Shown here: piece after piece, positions 8,330 to 18,905 of the stretch
How positions within the stretch are numbered: position 1 is the stretch's first letter
How the letters are laid out: the number at the start of each line of letters is the position of its first letter
Assembly: GCF_052857255.1 (NCBI RefSeq)
Contig: NC_135497.1
Coordinates: 192,914,530-192,978,529, forward strand
Source of the DNA: Amblyomma americanum
Taxonomy: Eukaryota; Arthropoda; Arachnida; Ixodida; Ixodidae
DNA length: 64,000 bases
Direction: 5' to 3'
Translations under genes and position numbers: made by a program
The notes under the pieces: generated by a model
What the model saw: only the letters and a program-made list of their open reading frames with translations
The model's database searches: none
Told to the model about the DNA's origin: nothing

Positions 8330-9025
8330 CTCTACAAACAGAGAATGAGCGTCAGAAGGCGAAGAGAGCAGCGGAGACGCCCGAACAGAGAGAGGAACGC
8401 CTTGCCAAACGGAGACGCCAGACTGCCGAGAGTAATAGACGCCGCATAGCCGCCGAGATGGAGCCTTGGAAGGCGTCAGTCAACGGGAACCAACAGAAGA
8501 GGATGTGAAGGCTTATACGTCGTGTGACTGATCATACCATTCGAGTTTCCGAAAGTGCATCAGCGACCCGGTCATATCTGAAGCAGACTTTGTGAGCAAT
8601 CCGTTTGGACACATTCCTCTACAAACACATTTCTCTACAAACAGAGAATGAGCGTCAGAAGGCGAAGAGAGCGGCGGAGACGCCCGAACACAGAGAGGCA
8701 CGCCTTGCCAAACGGAGACGCCAGACTGCCGAGAGTAACGTGCACTGACGTCGCACAGTACACGGCCCTTTAGAATTTCGCCTCCATCGAAATTCGAACC
8801 CGGGATCGAACCAGCGTCTTTCGGGCGAGCAGCCGAGCGCCATAAAGACGCCGCATAGCCACTGAGATGGAGCCTATGGAAGGCGACAGTCAACCGGAAC
8901 CAACCGAAGCGGATGTGAAGGCCCGTACGTCGTGTGACTGATCACACCATTCGAGTTTCCGAAAGTGCGTCTGCGACCCGGACATATTTGAAGCAGACTT
9001 TGTGAACAATCCGTTTGGACACATT
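8330..9025 (+). repeat. Tandem duplication, period about 302 bp
   Basis: Unit 1 runs from CTCTACAAACAGAGAATGAG at about 8330 to 8631; unit 2 from about 8632 to 9025. Unit 2 is longer only because a SINE fragment of about 110 bp lies inside it. Both units carry the STPR-like motif, the TCGTGTGACTGATCA block and the NPFGH block, with a few substitutions between them. Confidence 0.8.
8739..8848 (-). mobile_element. SINE head fragment inserted in the second Helitron-like unit
   Basis: The minus strand shows ATGGCGCTCGGCTGCTCG, a B-box-containing GGTTCGATCCCGGG / GGTTCGAATTTC region, GGCGAAATTC and GTGCACGTCAGTGCACG-like body start, as in the 6945-7190 subfamily. Comparing duplicated units places its ends: unit 1 reads GAGAGTAATAGACGCC without interruption, while unit 2 has the SINE between GAGAGTAA and AAGACGCC. 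Confidence 0.65.
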
Positions 9026-9599
9026 TCTGGTGTGTGCGACAGACTCTGGCACCAAAAGGACGAAGTTGGCACCAGTGAGGAATCCAATGTATGACACTTT
9101 GCGTTTGGCATTACCGGAACAACAAGCTCAGCCAGGGAAACGTATACCTCCCGCTACGTATATCCTGGCATAGCGGAGCTAAGCCACTGCCAATTTTTTT
9201 TTTCATTTTCGCGCTCCTGCGCAACGCGCAAGACCCTTCGCGCTTCTCGCCGCGAACTCGCCGACGTTGCTGGCTGGAGCTATCGGGACTCCCAAGGTCA
9301 TGAACACAGCCGTCGGACGATGACGCAACTATTTTCTCTCCGCTGCACCGTTGCCAGGGACCGTTGCTATGTGCGACGTCACTACACGGAGTCACTACCA
9401 TTGGTGCGAAACGGCCACTAATGGCGCTCGTAGCCGCCGGCTGGTTGTTGGAGCGCATGGCGCCGCCGCGTTCGGGCGGCACGAACTGTACCGACGGCGT
9501 GAACCGAGCAGCTACTGCGTTACACGCGTCTGGTTAGATCACTGCGTAGTTCTGATGCGTCGCGACGAGCAGAAGGCGACATAACGACTTATAACCATT

Positions 9600-9887
9600 T
9601 ACTGACGTGTTGCTGCCGTTAGCACTGTACAGCGTTCGAATGCAACAGAACGCGGATTGTACTGCGAGGGCTCGGAAGAAAGAAAAGATGGCGTCGGCTG
9701 CGCAGCGAACGGGATTCGTTGCCATGGCGAGGTGTGGAGCGCAGAACAATGACAGCGGTCGGAACTGTTGAGGACGGCGCGCTTCACAAAGCAAGGAAGA
9801 CTTGGAATTTTCGAGACGTGACAAGGTAGCACTGTTAGGACTCTGTTTTACTCTGGCCGCGCTGGACGTTGGGTGTGTAAGGTGAGT
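9600..9887 (+). promoter_or_regulatory. CpG-rich candidate promoter and first (5' UTR) exon with splice donor
   Basis: This block is rich in CpG compared with the AT-rich DNA that follows. It contains AAGATGGCGTC at 9686-9696, close to the YY1 consensus that marks many animal transcription starts, and ends in a perfect donor AAG/GTGAGT (exon end 9881, donor 9882-9887). The first ATG (within the YY1-like site) opens only a frame of under 30 codons, so the exon would be mostly untranslated. It could serve the zinc-finger exon at 29903, GFPT, or another gene; the sequence alone does not decide. Confidence 0.4.
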
Positions 9888-10978
9888 TGCTTTGTCTCCA
9901 TTGTTTGGCTCCGAGAGTCCGCTGTTACGATTGGAGCCGGGGCACTGCATAGGAAGTAGTGACGGCTGGCGCTACCCCTGCGTTCTGGAAAATGGAAAAT
10001 CTGGTTGACACTTCATACATTGCTCTTATGTTGCTAGTGCACAAGTCTTTGTCGTTAAATATGTAGCGTTTGTTTTTGAAACCCGTTTGAGCGCAACCAG
10101 CTTTTGTGGATTTGATGGCAGTGTGTTTTCGTTGTGGTGGAGGAGCGTGCACTTTGGAACGAACTGTGTGCTCGCACTGTTTGTTTCTTTTTGTGTTGTT
10201 TCCTTGCTTCGTTGGTTTGGCTCTATCTGTTACGATTTTCTGGAAATAATACCGGCGTCAACTCGACTGACGGTTAACGATGGTTTCTGTTTTCAACACG
10301 TACGGTGCTATAAGCGCTTTCGGCCGCACCACCGCGTTGGTCTCCCTTGCTTTGGTTTGAATGTTAACGCCGAACAGCCTTGAAGCAGGACATTGTGGCA
10401 TCACTTGAATTAAAATGGTTTTTGCTTTTTTTGTGTGTGATGCGAATTCGGAGTAGCTAGGCGGAATCTATGAAACACCATTAAAAAGAAAAAAATGGTG
10501 TGGGGCTTGAGTGTGCATGGTCTTAACTAAAAGCGTACTTAGCTGCGATGCGCCTCTGTTTTGAAAACGTATTTGTGGCCTCTTAATTGCGTGTTGTGTT
10601 GTAAGCTATAGTTTATACCTTGGCTTTACTTATTTTGTTAGATCCACAGGTGCGCGTGGTATCGCGTGGTGTCCCGCGGTTAGCTTACCGTCATAAGAGG
10701 TTAATTTTCTGTGCCACTTTTTTTCCCCAGATTTCTGCGTCGTCCAGCTTCGTTCGAGATCAAGGACACTCGGTTCTCGACGCGGCGTCATTTTTCTTTA
10801 GCGTTTCTGATACCATGCACCGCGATCATCTTTTTTTGTTTGATTTTGCATAGGGATGTATGTACATACGCTCATGCATGCAGGACATTTGTTTCGTGTT
10901 GTAAAGGTTCCGTTCGGCGGTGTAGCGTGGTGAATTTCCGTACTGATTTGCGCTCCGTTGGTTGGGTATGGGTTTTAA
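9888..10978. other. Intron-like DNA, no gene seen
   Basis: T-rich sequence directly after the splice donor at 9882, consistent with the start of a long first intron. Short frames on both strands lack any recognisable domain. Confidence 0.4.
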
Positions 10979-11178
10979 CTGAAATATTCACTAAGAGAGT
11001 AATAGCTATGGCATCCACCAAAGCGCAGCCATACGGCTACAAAGGAAAACAATATGGTTTCCTCAGAAACTTCGTAGTTTAAGAAAAATGCGTCCTGCTT
11101 CGGGGTTCGAACCCGGTACCACCGCTTCACCGGAGCAGTCGCTCTACCAGCTGAGCTAACTGAGACGGCAAGCAGCGA
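10979..11178 (-). mobile_element. Second tRNA-derived SINE family, near full length
   Basis: On the minus strand, a head with A-box TTAGCTCAGCTGGTAGAGCG and B-box GGTTCGAACCCCG (about 11103-11115) leads to a body with CGAAGTTTCTGAGGAAACC and GGTGGATGCC. The two ends of the head cannot pair into an acceptor stem, so this is not a tRNA gene. Three other copies of the family occur at 16640-16775, 41137-41345 and 41375-41527. Confidence 0.7.
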
Positions 11179-11439
11179 ATTGATTAACACCTCGAAGAGG
11201 GAACAGTGCACGTGTTGGTGAAACGTTTAGAGGAATCTCTCAGGTATTTCCATAAACATTTGACCTAACTGAAATTGCGCTGCCACTGGTGTTTTTGAAG
11301 TGAAAAGCTTCGCTACGCCAGCTTTTCGAGCAGTCAGTGGGGCCGCTAGTCTTGAATGTAGCTAGACGTCAAACAAGGAAATGACGTCTGTCTCGCATAT
11401 ATCTAGGTGTCCGCCGAGATGTGAGACAGATACTGCGCC

Positions 11440-11606
11440 ATTTCCTTTCCACCCCGCCGCGGTAGATCAGTGGTTAGGGCGCTCGGCTACTGATCCGGAG
11501 TCCGGGACCCGGGTTCGAACCCGACCGCGGCGGCTGCGTTTCGACGGAGGCGAAACACTTAGGCGCCCGTGTGCTGTGCGATGTCAACTAGAGCACCGTT
11601 AAAGAT
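11440..11606 (+). mobile_element. Ruka-type SINE, head and first part of body
   Basis: The tRNA-like head (CCGCCGCGGTAGATCAGTGG, B-box GGTTCGAACCC near 11512-11522) is followed by GGCGAAACACTTAGGCGCCC and GTGTGCTGTGCGATGTCA. It stops at GTTAAAGAT, where the 3' end of the CR1-like element begins. The distal SINE body does not reappear on the far side of that element. Just before it (11370-11450) lies a short piece of the SINE 3' end (GATACTGCGCCATTTCCTTTCC). Confidence 0.7.
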
Positions 11607-11800
11607 GTTGTTGTAGTGGTTTATTAAAATAATAAAAAGGAAGGATAAGATTGTTGCTAGCTCTGGCATCTGCCACCGATACAGAAGCACCTGAGCTGGG
11701 AAGCGGAAATAAAGGATAGCAGGCAGAATGGAGAAATGAAATAAAAGAGGTAAGGGGACAGGAAGATGAGATAGAGGGAGAGGTAATATACATTAACGAT

Positions 11801-12589
11801 TTACACAATACGAAAGGTGCACAGGTTGCGCGCGATATCATCGGCGTATATTAGCCCCAGTAATGACTGTTTAATCCATTCTCCTAGCTTGAAAAAAGAA
11901 AGGTTGAAGCCTAGTCCGCTCCTCTCTAGCTTGATCTCCAACCCTTGCAGGTACAACATGAACAACAAAGGAGACAGAGGACATCCTTGCCTAAACCCCT
12001 GTTGTATCTCTACAGGCCCTGATACATTTTTTTCCCAATTTATAAGCACTCTGGTACCTTTATATATATATCTTTTAAAAGATTAATTACTCCATCTTCC
12101 ACATCCAATGTGCCCAGTATGTCCCACAGATACTCTTGAATAACGTCGTCGTAGGCTCCCTTAACCCAGAAATGCTATCCGTAGGGGCCTGTGTTCCTTC
12201 TGAGCAATCTCTATACCCTGCGTCAATGAAAACAAATTGTCCTCCAACCCCCTTTGTTTCCGGAACCCACTTTGTAGCTCCCCTAGCACCCCCTCGTTCT
12301 CCACCCAAGACTGCAATCTGTCCTTTATAATCTGCATCACCACCCTGTAAACCACAGATGTCACTGTTATGGGACAGTAATTACTGACGTCAGCTTTGTT
12401 CCCCTTTCCCTTATATACCATGTACATTCTACTTAATTGCCATTCATCGGGGACTTTCTTATCCACTATGATTTTATTCACTACCTGTATTAATGTTTGC
12501 TTGGATTTTGGTCCTCGCTTCTTTAGTAACATAATCGGAATACCATCTGGTCCTGTTGATGTGCCACTAGGAACCTTCTTCTCTGCCAT
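11801..12589 (-). pseudogene. CR1-like reverse transcriptase (broken)
   Basis: Three overlapping frames together cover the RT fingers and palm. The N-terminal part (12589-12161) has GPDGIPIMLLKK and VPDEWQLSRMYMVYKGKGNK, followed by the FRKQRGLEDNL block. The C-terminal part (12049-11801) has GFRQGCPLSPLLFMLYLQGL and the catalytic box IYADD. Between them, around 12050-12160, the frame is damaged, including the expected first catalytic Asp region. The polypeptide ends shortly behind YADD. It cannot be active. Confidence 0.7.
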
Positions 12590-13055
12590 TTCCCACTCTC
12601 TTTGCTCAAGTGAAGCTGTTGCAGTGACCGGTCTATCCTCCTTCGATAAATTATGTGCAAATTTTTTCTTTAAATTTTTCTGTCATCCTTGTTCCTCTGT
12701 GTTTTATCGCTTCATCTCCTTCTAGTCGAATATCCTGATCTGTAACGATAAACCTTTGTTCTAGCCTAGTCTTATTACTCATTGCATTTATATGTTTCCA
12801 GAATTTTTGAGCTGCTTTTCTATCCTTTTTATTTACTTTTGACATCCATTGGGCACCCTTTCTTCTAATTTTCTCATTAATCAAATAGGATGCTTCCCTT
12901 CTACACTTTATGAAGGTATCCCATTTTCTGTCTACTTCAACTTCTGGTTCCCCCCTCTTCTTGGAATATCTGTGTTCCGTGGACGCTTCCTGACGTTCCT
13001 CTATCGCCCTCTTGACCTCCTCATCCCACCAACTCTTGGGTTTGCGTCTTTTCCC

Positions 13056-13364
13056 TTATAGCTTTCCTCGCACCTGAGCTAGCTCTAGCTCCAGTAATCG
13101 AGTTAATTTGGTATAAGTCCATTCTGTTTCACTATCCTCAAAAATTACTTTCTCAATTTGTTTGGCTACTGCCTCCAATTCCTTTTCTGAGTAAAAATTC
13201 CCCTCTGATTGTTCATCTCGCTTCAGTCCTACATTGGTTTCTCTTCTGAAACTCAAATTGATACGCTTGTGGTCACTACCTAGACTTCTGGAACCATGTT
13301 CATCTATGCTCATTACCCCTAATCTATTATACATCATCTGTGACATTAGGGCATAATCTGTCAA
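13056..13364 (-). pseudogene. CR1-like ORF2, endonuclease C-terminal region and linker
   Basis: The frame carries SLGSDHKRINLSF, matching the SDH catalytic motif near the end of APE-type endonucleases, followed by an acidic linker towards the RT. The upstream endonuclease (about 13370-14190) is present only as fragments in several frames. Confidence 0.55.
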
Positions 13365-14209
13365 GTGCAGACTCCCTGCCTCTCATGTTATGAGCCCTTC
13401 ACACTTCTCGGTACTGTTGCATAAAACTAATTCATGCCTGTCACGCATGTCCTGCAGCATGCTTCCTGTCGAATCTGTGTACCCATCCAGGTCTTCTATG
13501 TGTGCATTCATGTCACCTAATATAATTATCTCACCCTGTCCTCCTAGCTCATCAATGTCACTTGCAATACATTATCACATTTTCCTGTTTTCCTCTTTGG
13601 CATTATTAGCTCCTGTCCACAGGTATACAAAGCCAAGGAGTGTTTGCTCCCCTGCCACTTTTCCTGTTAGCCATAAATGTTCCTTGCATCCCAGTTTAAC
13701 CCTTTCAAAATTCTTACTTTTATGAATGAATGCCCCAATTCCACCCCCCTTTCTGCTGCCCTCTGTTCTATTGCGATTCCCATGCGTAGTCTGGGCTACA
13801 GGGTGATTGCTCCCTGTCTCTAAGATGCGTTTCCACTAAACCATATACCATTAATTCCTCTTGCCTTAACTGTTCTTCTATTTCCTCCAATTTCAGTCTA
13901 TTCCTGCCACCTTGCATGTTAATGAAACATATATCTGAATCAACTTGGCCCTGGCGCTTGTGTCTATTTCTTCTCCTGTGGTTCCATCGTCCCTTTGATC
14001 TTGGTTCTTCCTTCTTTGCACTGGTTCCCTCAGAGCTTGGGGTCCCCCCAAAAAAGCTGTTGCCTGGCGACCTATCCTACTACCCACCCTCTTGCCAGTG
14101 GCACCACCGTAGTGAATGTCATCCTATGCAAAAGGGTGGGGCCTGACCTCGTACACTTCCCTGTTAACTTCCATTACCCTGTATCTTAGTCGTCGACTCA
14201 TTAACCTAA

Positions 14210-15218
14210 TTACACGGTTAACCTCAACGATCCTGCTTTCCGTTTCACTAGCCTGCCTCTGACCTCTGGGATTGTGCATATGGTCACATGCACACTCTCA
14301 GAGGGGTCTCTAAGCCTATGCATCCTCACTTCTAACTGTTTCTCGAGATTCTGGCTCCTCCCCTTCAGCACATCGTTGAGACCAGCATTGATAACGACAA
14401 GGTGTTCGCCATCTATGCTGCCGCCCACCACGGCCTGGGCTTTGGCCATTGCATCTACCATGCACTTCCCTGACTGGGCCTCCACCTGCACCTGCCTGTC
14501 CGCCTTCACTGCTGTCAAAACGCCTCCCTCAACCCTCGCTACGTTCGAGTCACTGACTACCAGAACCCTCCTGCGCTCTAACCATTCGCTTCCTAACTGC
14601 GACTGTTGCCCTCCGGATCGCACTACCTGCCTCTCCCACCACCGTGCTACTGTTGCGAGTTTTTACCTCTCTCTCTTCCCCACTCAGAGCCTGCTGCGCC
14701 ACAGCACTGTAGGATTGACGAGCCTCGTCCCCCACTTGACACTGCTCCGAACCGGGGTGCCCTGTCGGCCGCGACCTGAGCACTTCTACCCGCTCTTGTA
14801 GCTGGGCCCACTTTTCCCGCTCCTCCTTCAACTCACCCACAATTCGCTCCAACAGGTCAGCATTAGCCTCCTCCCTCTTAAGCGACTCTGCGACTTGAGT
14901 TTCTAGCTTAATCCGCTCCCCTCATTCCACCTTCAGGTCCCCTTTGAGTTCCTTAATCCTAGCTGCCCGTTCCCCTTTCAACGTCTGAACGGCCTTCTCA
15001 AAACGCTTACATATCTTGCACGCGAAGCTAGCCCCATCTGCCTCGGCTAAGCTCCTGAATTTGATCTCGTCTAAATAGCACCAACAGTTGCACTCCTGGC
15101 ACTGCACTAACTCCCCGTCGCTATCCACCTTGACTTTCCTAGCTTGCCGACCCATCTTCCGGACGACTATGCAACGTAAAAGCCTGCCAAAATTCCTACA
15201 CAGAAACCTTCGGCACAC
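14210..15218 (-). pseudogene. CR1-like ORF1: PHD-like finger, coiled region and SGNH esterase-like domain (broken)
   Basis: The first frame (15218-14922) has a Cys-rich finger, CQECNCWCYLDE then CKICKR, typical of the PHD-like module of CR1 ORF1. The second (14852-14550) is charged and helical (VGELKEEREKWAQLQERVEV), a likely coiled coil. The third (14623-14210) has an esterase-like domain: VVSDSNVARVEGG holds the nucleophile block (Ser of SDS) and NAGLNDVLKG the GxND block. The frames are shifted against each other, so no intact ORF1 remains. In live elements ORF1 binds RNA. The role of the esterase is not established. Confidence 0.65.
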
Positions 15219-15290
15219 AGACTTCAGCTAGCCTTCCTACCCTTAACTCGGTTTAAAACTACCGCCCGACAGCATGTACAAGCGCAAATA

Positions 15291-16117
15291 CCAAAAAAGC
15301 ACTTAGCTTTGGACGTAGTCACTGGAGCTTTGAAAAAAAGCATCCTCCTCCGACGGTGTCATGAGCCAAAACTGTTGGCCCCCTGTTGTGCCACGATCTG
15401 TCAACAGGCAGTGAAACTGCGAAACTTCGCGCAACGTTCGGAGCACAGGACAAGTGGCGCTGTTGGTACACCTCTCTATTCTTACACTGTGGTTCGTTTA
15501 TTGGCTCGTCTCGTGACTGTTACGAAATCTTGAAGTCCTAGTGCAGTTTTTTATTTACATGCGCCTTCAATTTTGCATGCAGTTGCGTTTGTTAATTATT
15601 GTGCCCACTTAATCCTCTCATTTTGGTGTGCGTTTGCCAACACACTGTCTGCTTCTGTATACGACATCTATTGCCGTTTCACATGCTTTATCCTCATGAT
15701 TTTGTAATAGCACTTGCTTGTCTTCATGCTGATAAGGCATGTGCACAGTCGTCAGCACGCCTGCCTATAGAGCACTGGAGGGGTGTGCTACGGAACAAGC
15801 AAACTGAAATATTCACTTAATTAGCTCCAGTGCACTTCTATGGCAAATTGTATGCTGCTTTGCTCCAGCACTAGCATTGTCTCTGGAACCGTATGCCTGC
15901 TTAAAAATATCCCTTAGTGTGACAGGGCAGCGTTGGAACATTCAAGACCATTGTGCTGTCAGCTATACATGTCAGCTATTTTCTCTGTTTTATGAATGAT
16001 ATCAAGCTGGCGCTCTTGCTTTTGGGAGCTGATGTCATATTAGTGCATTCAAAATCGCTGTTGAGGACGCTTGTGGGGCCGTAGTTTAAAAATTGTATGA
16101 TCTCATCAAGCAACCAC
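15291..16117. other. No gene seen
   Basis: The first 250 bases are CpG-containing DNA flanking the 5' end of the CR1-like element and may include its untranslated leader. The rest is T-rich intron-like sequence without recognisable repeats. Confidence 0.4.
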
Positions 16118-16345
16118 CACGGTGGATAGGGCAGTCGGCTAGGCTGAGGGCCCTGGGTTCATTCGTGGTCACGGCGGCCGCGTTTCGGTGTAGGCGAAAT
16201 TCAAAAGGCGGCCATGATGGTGTGCGGTGTCAGTGTATGTTAAGGAACCCCAGGTGGTCTAAATTAATTGGCGCCCACCTTTATGGCTTCCCGCATAGCC
16301 TATGTGGCGCTTCGGGAAGTTATAATCCTCGCAATTTACAATATT
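16118..16345 (+). mobile_element. tRNA-derived SINE, diverged copy of the 6945-7190 subfamily
   Basis: The head remnant (CACGGTGGATAGGGCAGTCG, degenerate B-box GGGTTCATTCG), GCGGCCGCGTTTCGGTG, GTGCGGTGTCAGTGTATG, CCAGGTGGTCTAAATTAATTGG and CATAGCCTATGTGGCGCTTC define it. The changes in the B-box would weaken any RNA polymerase III promoter. Confidence 0.55.
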
Positions 16346-16492
16346 TTATCTCGCCGTGATCTTCCTTCGCAAGTTAGCGAGCTTCTCTGTATGGCCACGG
16401 TTTCTGATCTGTGGAATCTTCCTGTTGCTAGCCCCATCATAAGGAGGGTATTTTTTGGTCTGCTGATATATATACATTTTTTCTTTTCCCAT

Positions 16493-16539
16493 ATTTGTGC
16501 ACAATCATATGCGGTATACTACCATGATTGTGCACAAAT
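16493..16539. repeat. Perfect 16-bp inverted repeat
   Basis: ATTTGTGCACAATCAT at 16493-16508 is matched exactly by its inverted copy at 16524-16539, with a 15-base loop. No element or gene context was recognised. Confidence 0.8.
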
Positions 16540-16639
16540 GTTTCCAATAATGTCTTTTACCTAATCGTCAATTCCTGCCTACTGGCATGAGTAATGGTGG
16601 CCAGAGAATGCACATCAAAGCAGAAGCACGTGAACTATA

Positions 16640-16775
16640 ATTATGGAGTAATTCATTGGCATCCACCCCAGCGCATTCAATGGCTGTGAAAGCTATACAG
16701 TTTTCTCATAAACTTCACAGCTAAAGAAAAATTCATAATGGTCCGGGGTTCAAACCCCGCACCAGGACAAATATT
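16640..16775 (-). mobile_element. Second tRNA-derived SINE family, partial copy
   Basis: The minus strand has the B-box GGGGTTTGAACCCCG, then ATTTTTCTTTAGCTGTGAAG, TGTATAGCTTTCACAGCC and GGGGTGGATGCCAATGAATT, as in the copies at 10979 and 41137. The A-box part of the head is missing. Confidence 0.6.
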
Positions 16776-18458
16776 TAATCGGTGTTATGTGCAAAAGTGA
16801 ATGCATTGGTGGTATATGTGGTGTCAGATCACTACAGCCACCTTTTGCTGTGGTATCTGCCAGATAGGATAGCACGTATGGCTTGAAAAGGCCATTGCAT
16901 GAGGCCCATTGTCGTTCTGCTGTGGTGAGTCACCTTGACGTAGTACAGGTTATTCTGTGCAGGCGGAGCAGGACACAAAAGACGGACACGGACTGTCTTG
17001 TGTTGTGGTCCTCCTGCGCTGTGTAACCCTTGCAGTGTATCTCCATTATCTGTACCATGTTGTAGGCAGTAGTCACATGCAGTGGCTAGGCCGGTTAGGT
17101 TGGCTGCGTGCTCGCGCGAGGCTCGCTGCGGCTGGCACATGTCTCGGGCCTACAACAGACCGAACTTCTACCCTATTATAGCCTTGCATCTACTTGCCAT
17201 TTGTATGGAGGCCTCCTTCAGTGAGAGGCGTCCACATCTTCGTTCTAAAGTGTAGTTCTACGGGTGCACTCACTGGCAGGTATAAACAAAACAGACTTAC
17301 CCACACCTATGTTGTGCTGTACCGGGCGTGAATGCTGTCAGCATGATACCGTAGAATGCACCCTTCACTTCTCTCCTAGGCATATACGTTTCCTTGTTGT
17401 CTCAATTCCAGAGAAAAGGAGCACTTGATTTTTGCAGAGTGCACTTATACTAGAGCTATGTTTTCTTTGGAAACCTTCTGATTCCATGTGCAACTATAAA
17501 CAAGGAGACTGAGTTACATGTGGAACTGCATGATATGCTCTGGTGGCTTTTAGAAGTCTGTGGAGGAGGCACCACCAGCTGGTGGCTCACACTGGAAAGT
17601 TGCAAGAACAGCACACTACCTGGTTTTTTTTGCAAGGAGACTTTGCTGCCATGGTTTCAGGCTGGGCCAAAATTTATTTCGTGTTTACAGCAGCATCATG
17701 TATCACAAAAAAGAGCCTCAGTATGTCCTTCCGTTGCACTAAATAATCTTCGCTCCACATGCTGAATCGGGCACCATATTATTACTGTTGAATATGCAAA
17801 ACATGTAAACGGTGCTATTTATGGCTTTGGAGTTTTCATTCTACAGAAGTAGCTTTCCTTTGTTTGCTTTTGTAGGCATCAAGACCAGTACTGAGAGGAC
17901 AAGTGGTGCAGATGGGTGGAGGAACAACCTTCCATGCATCCGTTGCCATCATACGAAGACGGACAGCTTGATGCTCATATCCTTTAAAACAGTGTATCCA
18001 GTGATCTTATTGTTTGAGGTCTGTGCGAAATCAGATTCATCAAAATCTTTCCTGTCATGTCAAGAGTATCATCTCATCATGAGGCCTTCAGTGATGGGTG
18101 ATTGGATAAAGATATGTTATAAATGCATGCAAGGGCTGCACCGTGTTGTCCCAAAGAAAATAGTAAAGAAGGTTCTTGTAAGGACGGCAGCCAACCTTAT
18201 CATGACCCACGCAAGAATAGCCTTCAAAACACACGTGCAAAGGAACTTCCAGATGCCACGCACAGATTGCACACTAGGCAGCGGGTCTTCATCATTGTCA
18301 AGTTGTTTGTCCTTCGCAGACTTCTGCTATTCTTGTCAGCATCAGTATTATCAGCACCAGCTTTTTCTGTGGCTGTCAAGTGCGCATGTGTTGTGGCTTT
18401 TGTGTGTTTTTTTGCATGAACTGCTGCCAAGCATTGGAATTAGCACAATCGGCAAGCA
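16776..18458. other. Intron-like DNA, no gene supported
   Basis: AT-rich sequence. A 252-codon frame at 17812-18570 is the longest here but has low-complexity, hydrophobic composition and no domain except its last 30 residues (next entry), so it is probably a chance frame over a transposon remnant. Confidence 0.4.
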
Positions 18459-18569
18459 TCCTAATAGCGCCACTTCTGTCTTCAAATTGAAAGTCGTAGA
18501 GTTTGCTCTGGAACATGACAAGCATGCGACAGGCAGGAAATTTGACATGGAGGAGAAGTGCGTTTGGTG
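18459..18569 (+). pseudogene. Remnant of a pogo/Tigger-like (Brinker-type) helix-turn-helix
   Basis: The frame reads SVFKLKVVEFALEHDKHATG then RKFDMEEKCVW and stops. The pattern FKLKVVEFA...H...A.GRKF...EK.V is that of the N-terminal DNA-binding helix-turn-helix of pogo-superfamily transposases and related Brinker-like genes. A stop follows where the second tryptophan-containing helix should continue, and no DDE domain is nearby, so it is a short relic. Confidence 0.4.
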
Positions 18570-18671
18570 ATCCTGCAACTAGTTCAACTGGAAGGATTAG
18601 AGTGTTGCTTTTACTTAAAAATATAATTAATTTTCACACAATGTGTACATGGGCTGCACCTCGAAAATTTC

Positions 18672-18905
18672 AGTATGTGCTGCTGCTTATGATGATGAAT
18701 TTTTATGGCCTAAGGGCAGTTTAGGCCAAAGAGTGCCATTACACAGGGTACTATTGATTATGCGAGGGAGAGTCAAACACCTATTTCCTAAGAGGAAAGC
18801 TTGTATTCATTGTATCACCGGCTGGTACCTGGCAGTACTGGGGACCAAACCCTGCACCCCCAGCATGTGAGGCAGATTCCACCACTGCGGTGCACGCAGT
18901 ACATG
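18672..18905 (-). mobile_element. tRNA-derived SINE with ATCATCAT tail
   Basis: The minus strand starts with a tRNA-like head (ACCGCAGTGGTGGAATCTGC, degenerate B-box around GGGTTTGGTCCCC) and ends with GGCCATAAAAATTCATCATC at 18672-18695. Such short TCA tails match the tail of the RTE-like element at 4760, so that LINE class may mobilise it (inference). Confidence 0.5.

Larger units (their letters stand above)
8229..9095 (+). pseudogene. Helitron-like N-terminal fragment with STPR repeats, internally duplicated
   Basis: The first frame starts at ATG 8229 (MDAQKESPAAAKRRYG). A shifted frame from about 8323 encodes a STPR-like unit: AKRAAETPEQREERLAKRRR followed by QTAESNRRRIAAE. Downstream, EADFVNNPFGH...GVCDRLWHQKDEV at about 8988-9060 matches the conserved region before the helicase in animal Helitrons, where NPFGH...CDRLW is typical (from memory of the family). 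A segment of about 300 bp (8330-8631) is repeated from 8632, and a minus-strand SINE sits inside the second copy at 8739-8848. No helicase or Rep domain follows, so it is a dead fragment. STPR motifs are basic DNA-binding repeats known from the silkworm factor FMBP-1. Confidence 0.6.
11607..15290 (-). mobile_element. CR1-like non-LTR retrotransposon with PHD and esterase-like ORF1, decayed
   Basis: The minus strand gives, in order, ORF1 (15218-14210), endonuclease C-terminal part (about 13900-13060, with GSDHKRINLSF) and RT (12589-11801). The ORF1 pair of PHD-like finger and SGNH esterase is a known feature of CR1-clade elements. RT motifs include GPDGIPIMLLKK, a weak FRKQRGLEDNL block, RQGCPLSPLLF and IYADDIA. 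Only some 20 bases after YADD the frame stops and an A/T-rich 3' end with ATAATAAAAAGG-type sequence follows by 11607, so the thumb and C-terminal region are deleted. Stops and frameshifts are frequent. At about 3.7 kb it is the longest non-LTR copy in the window. Confidence 0.75.

Noticed and set aside
11098..11172. Possible tRNA gene on the minus strand (A-box and B-box present)
   Set aside because: The 5' GCCGTCT cannot pair with the 3' end to form an acceptor stem, and the sequence continues into a body shared with three other copies, so it is a SINE head.
14274..14801. 175-codon plus-strand frame
   Set aside because: Antisense shadow of the CR1-like ORF1; Ser/Thr/Leu-rich with no domain.
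17812..18570. 252-codon open frame as a gene
   Set aside because: Composition is that of AT-rich non-coding DNA, there is no domain before the last 30 residues, and no convincing splice or start context.
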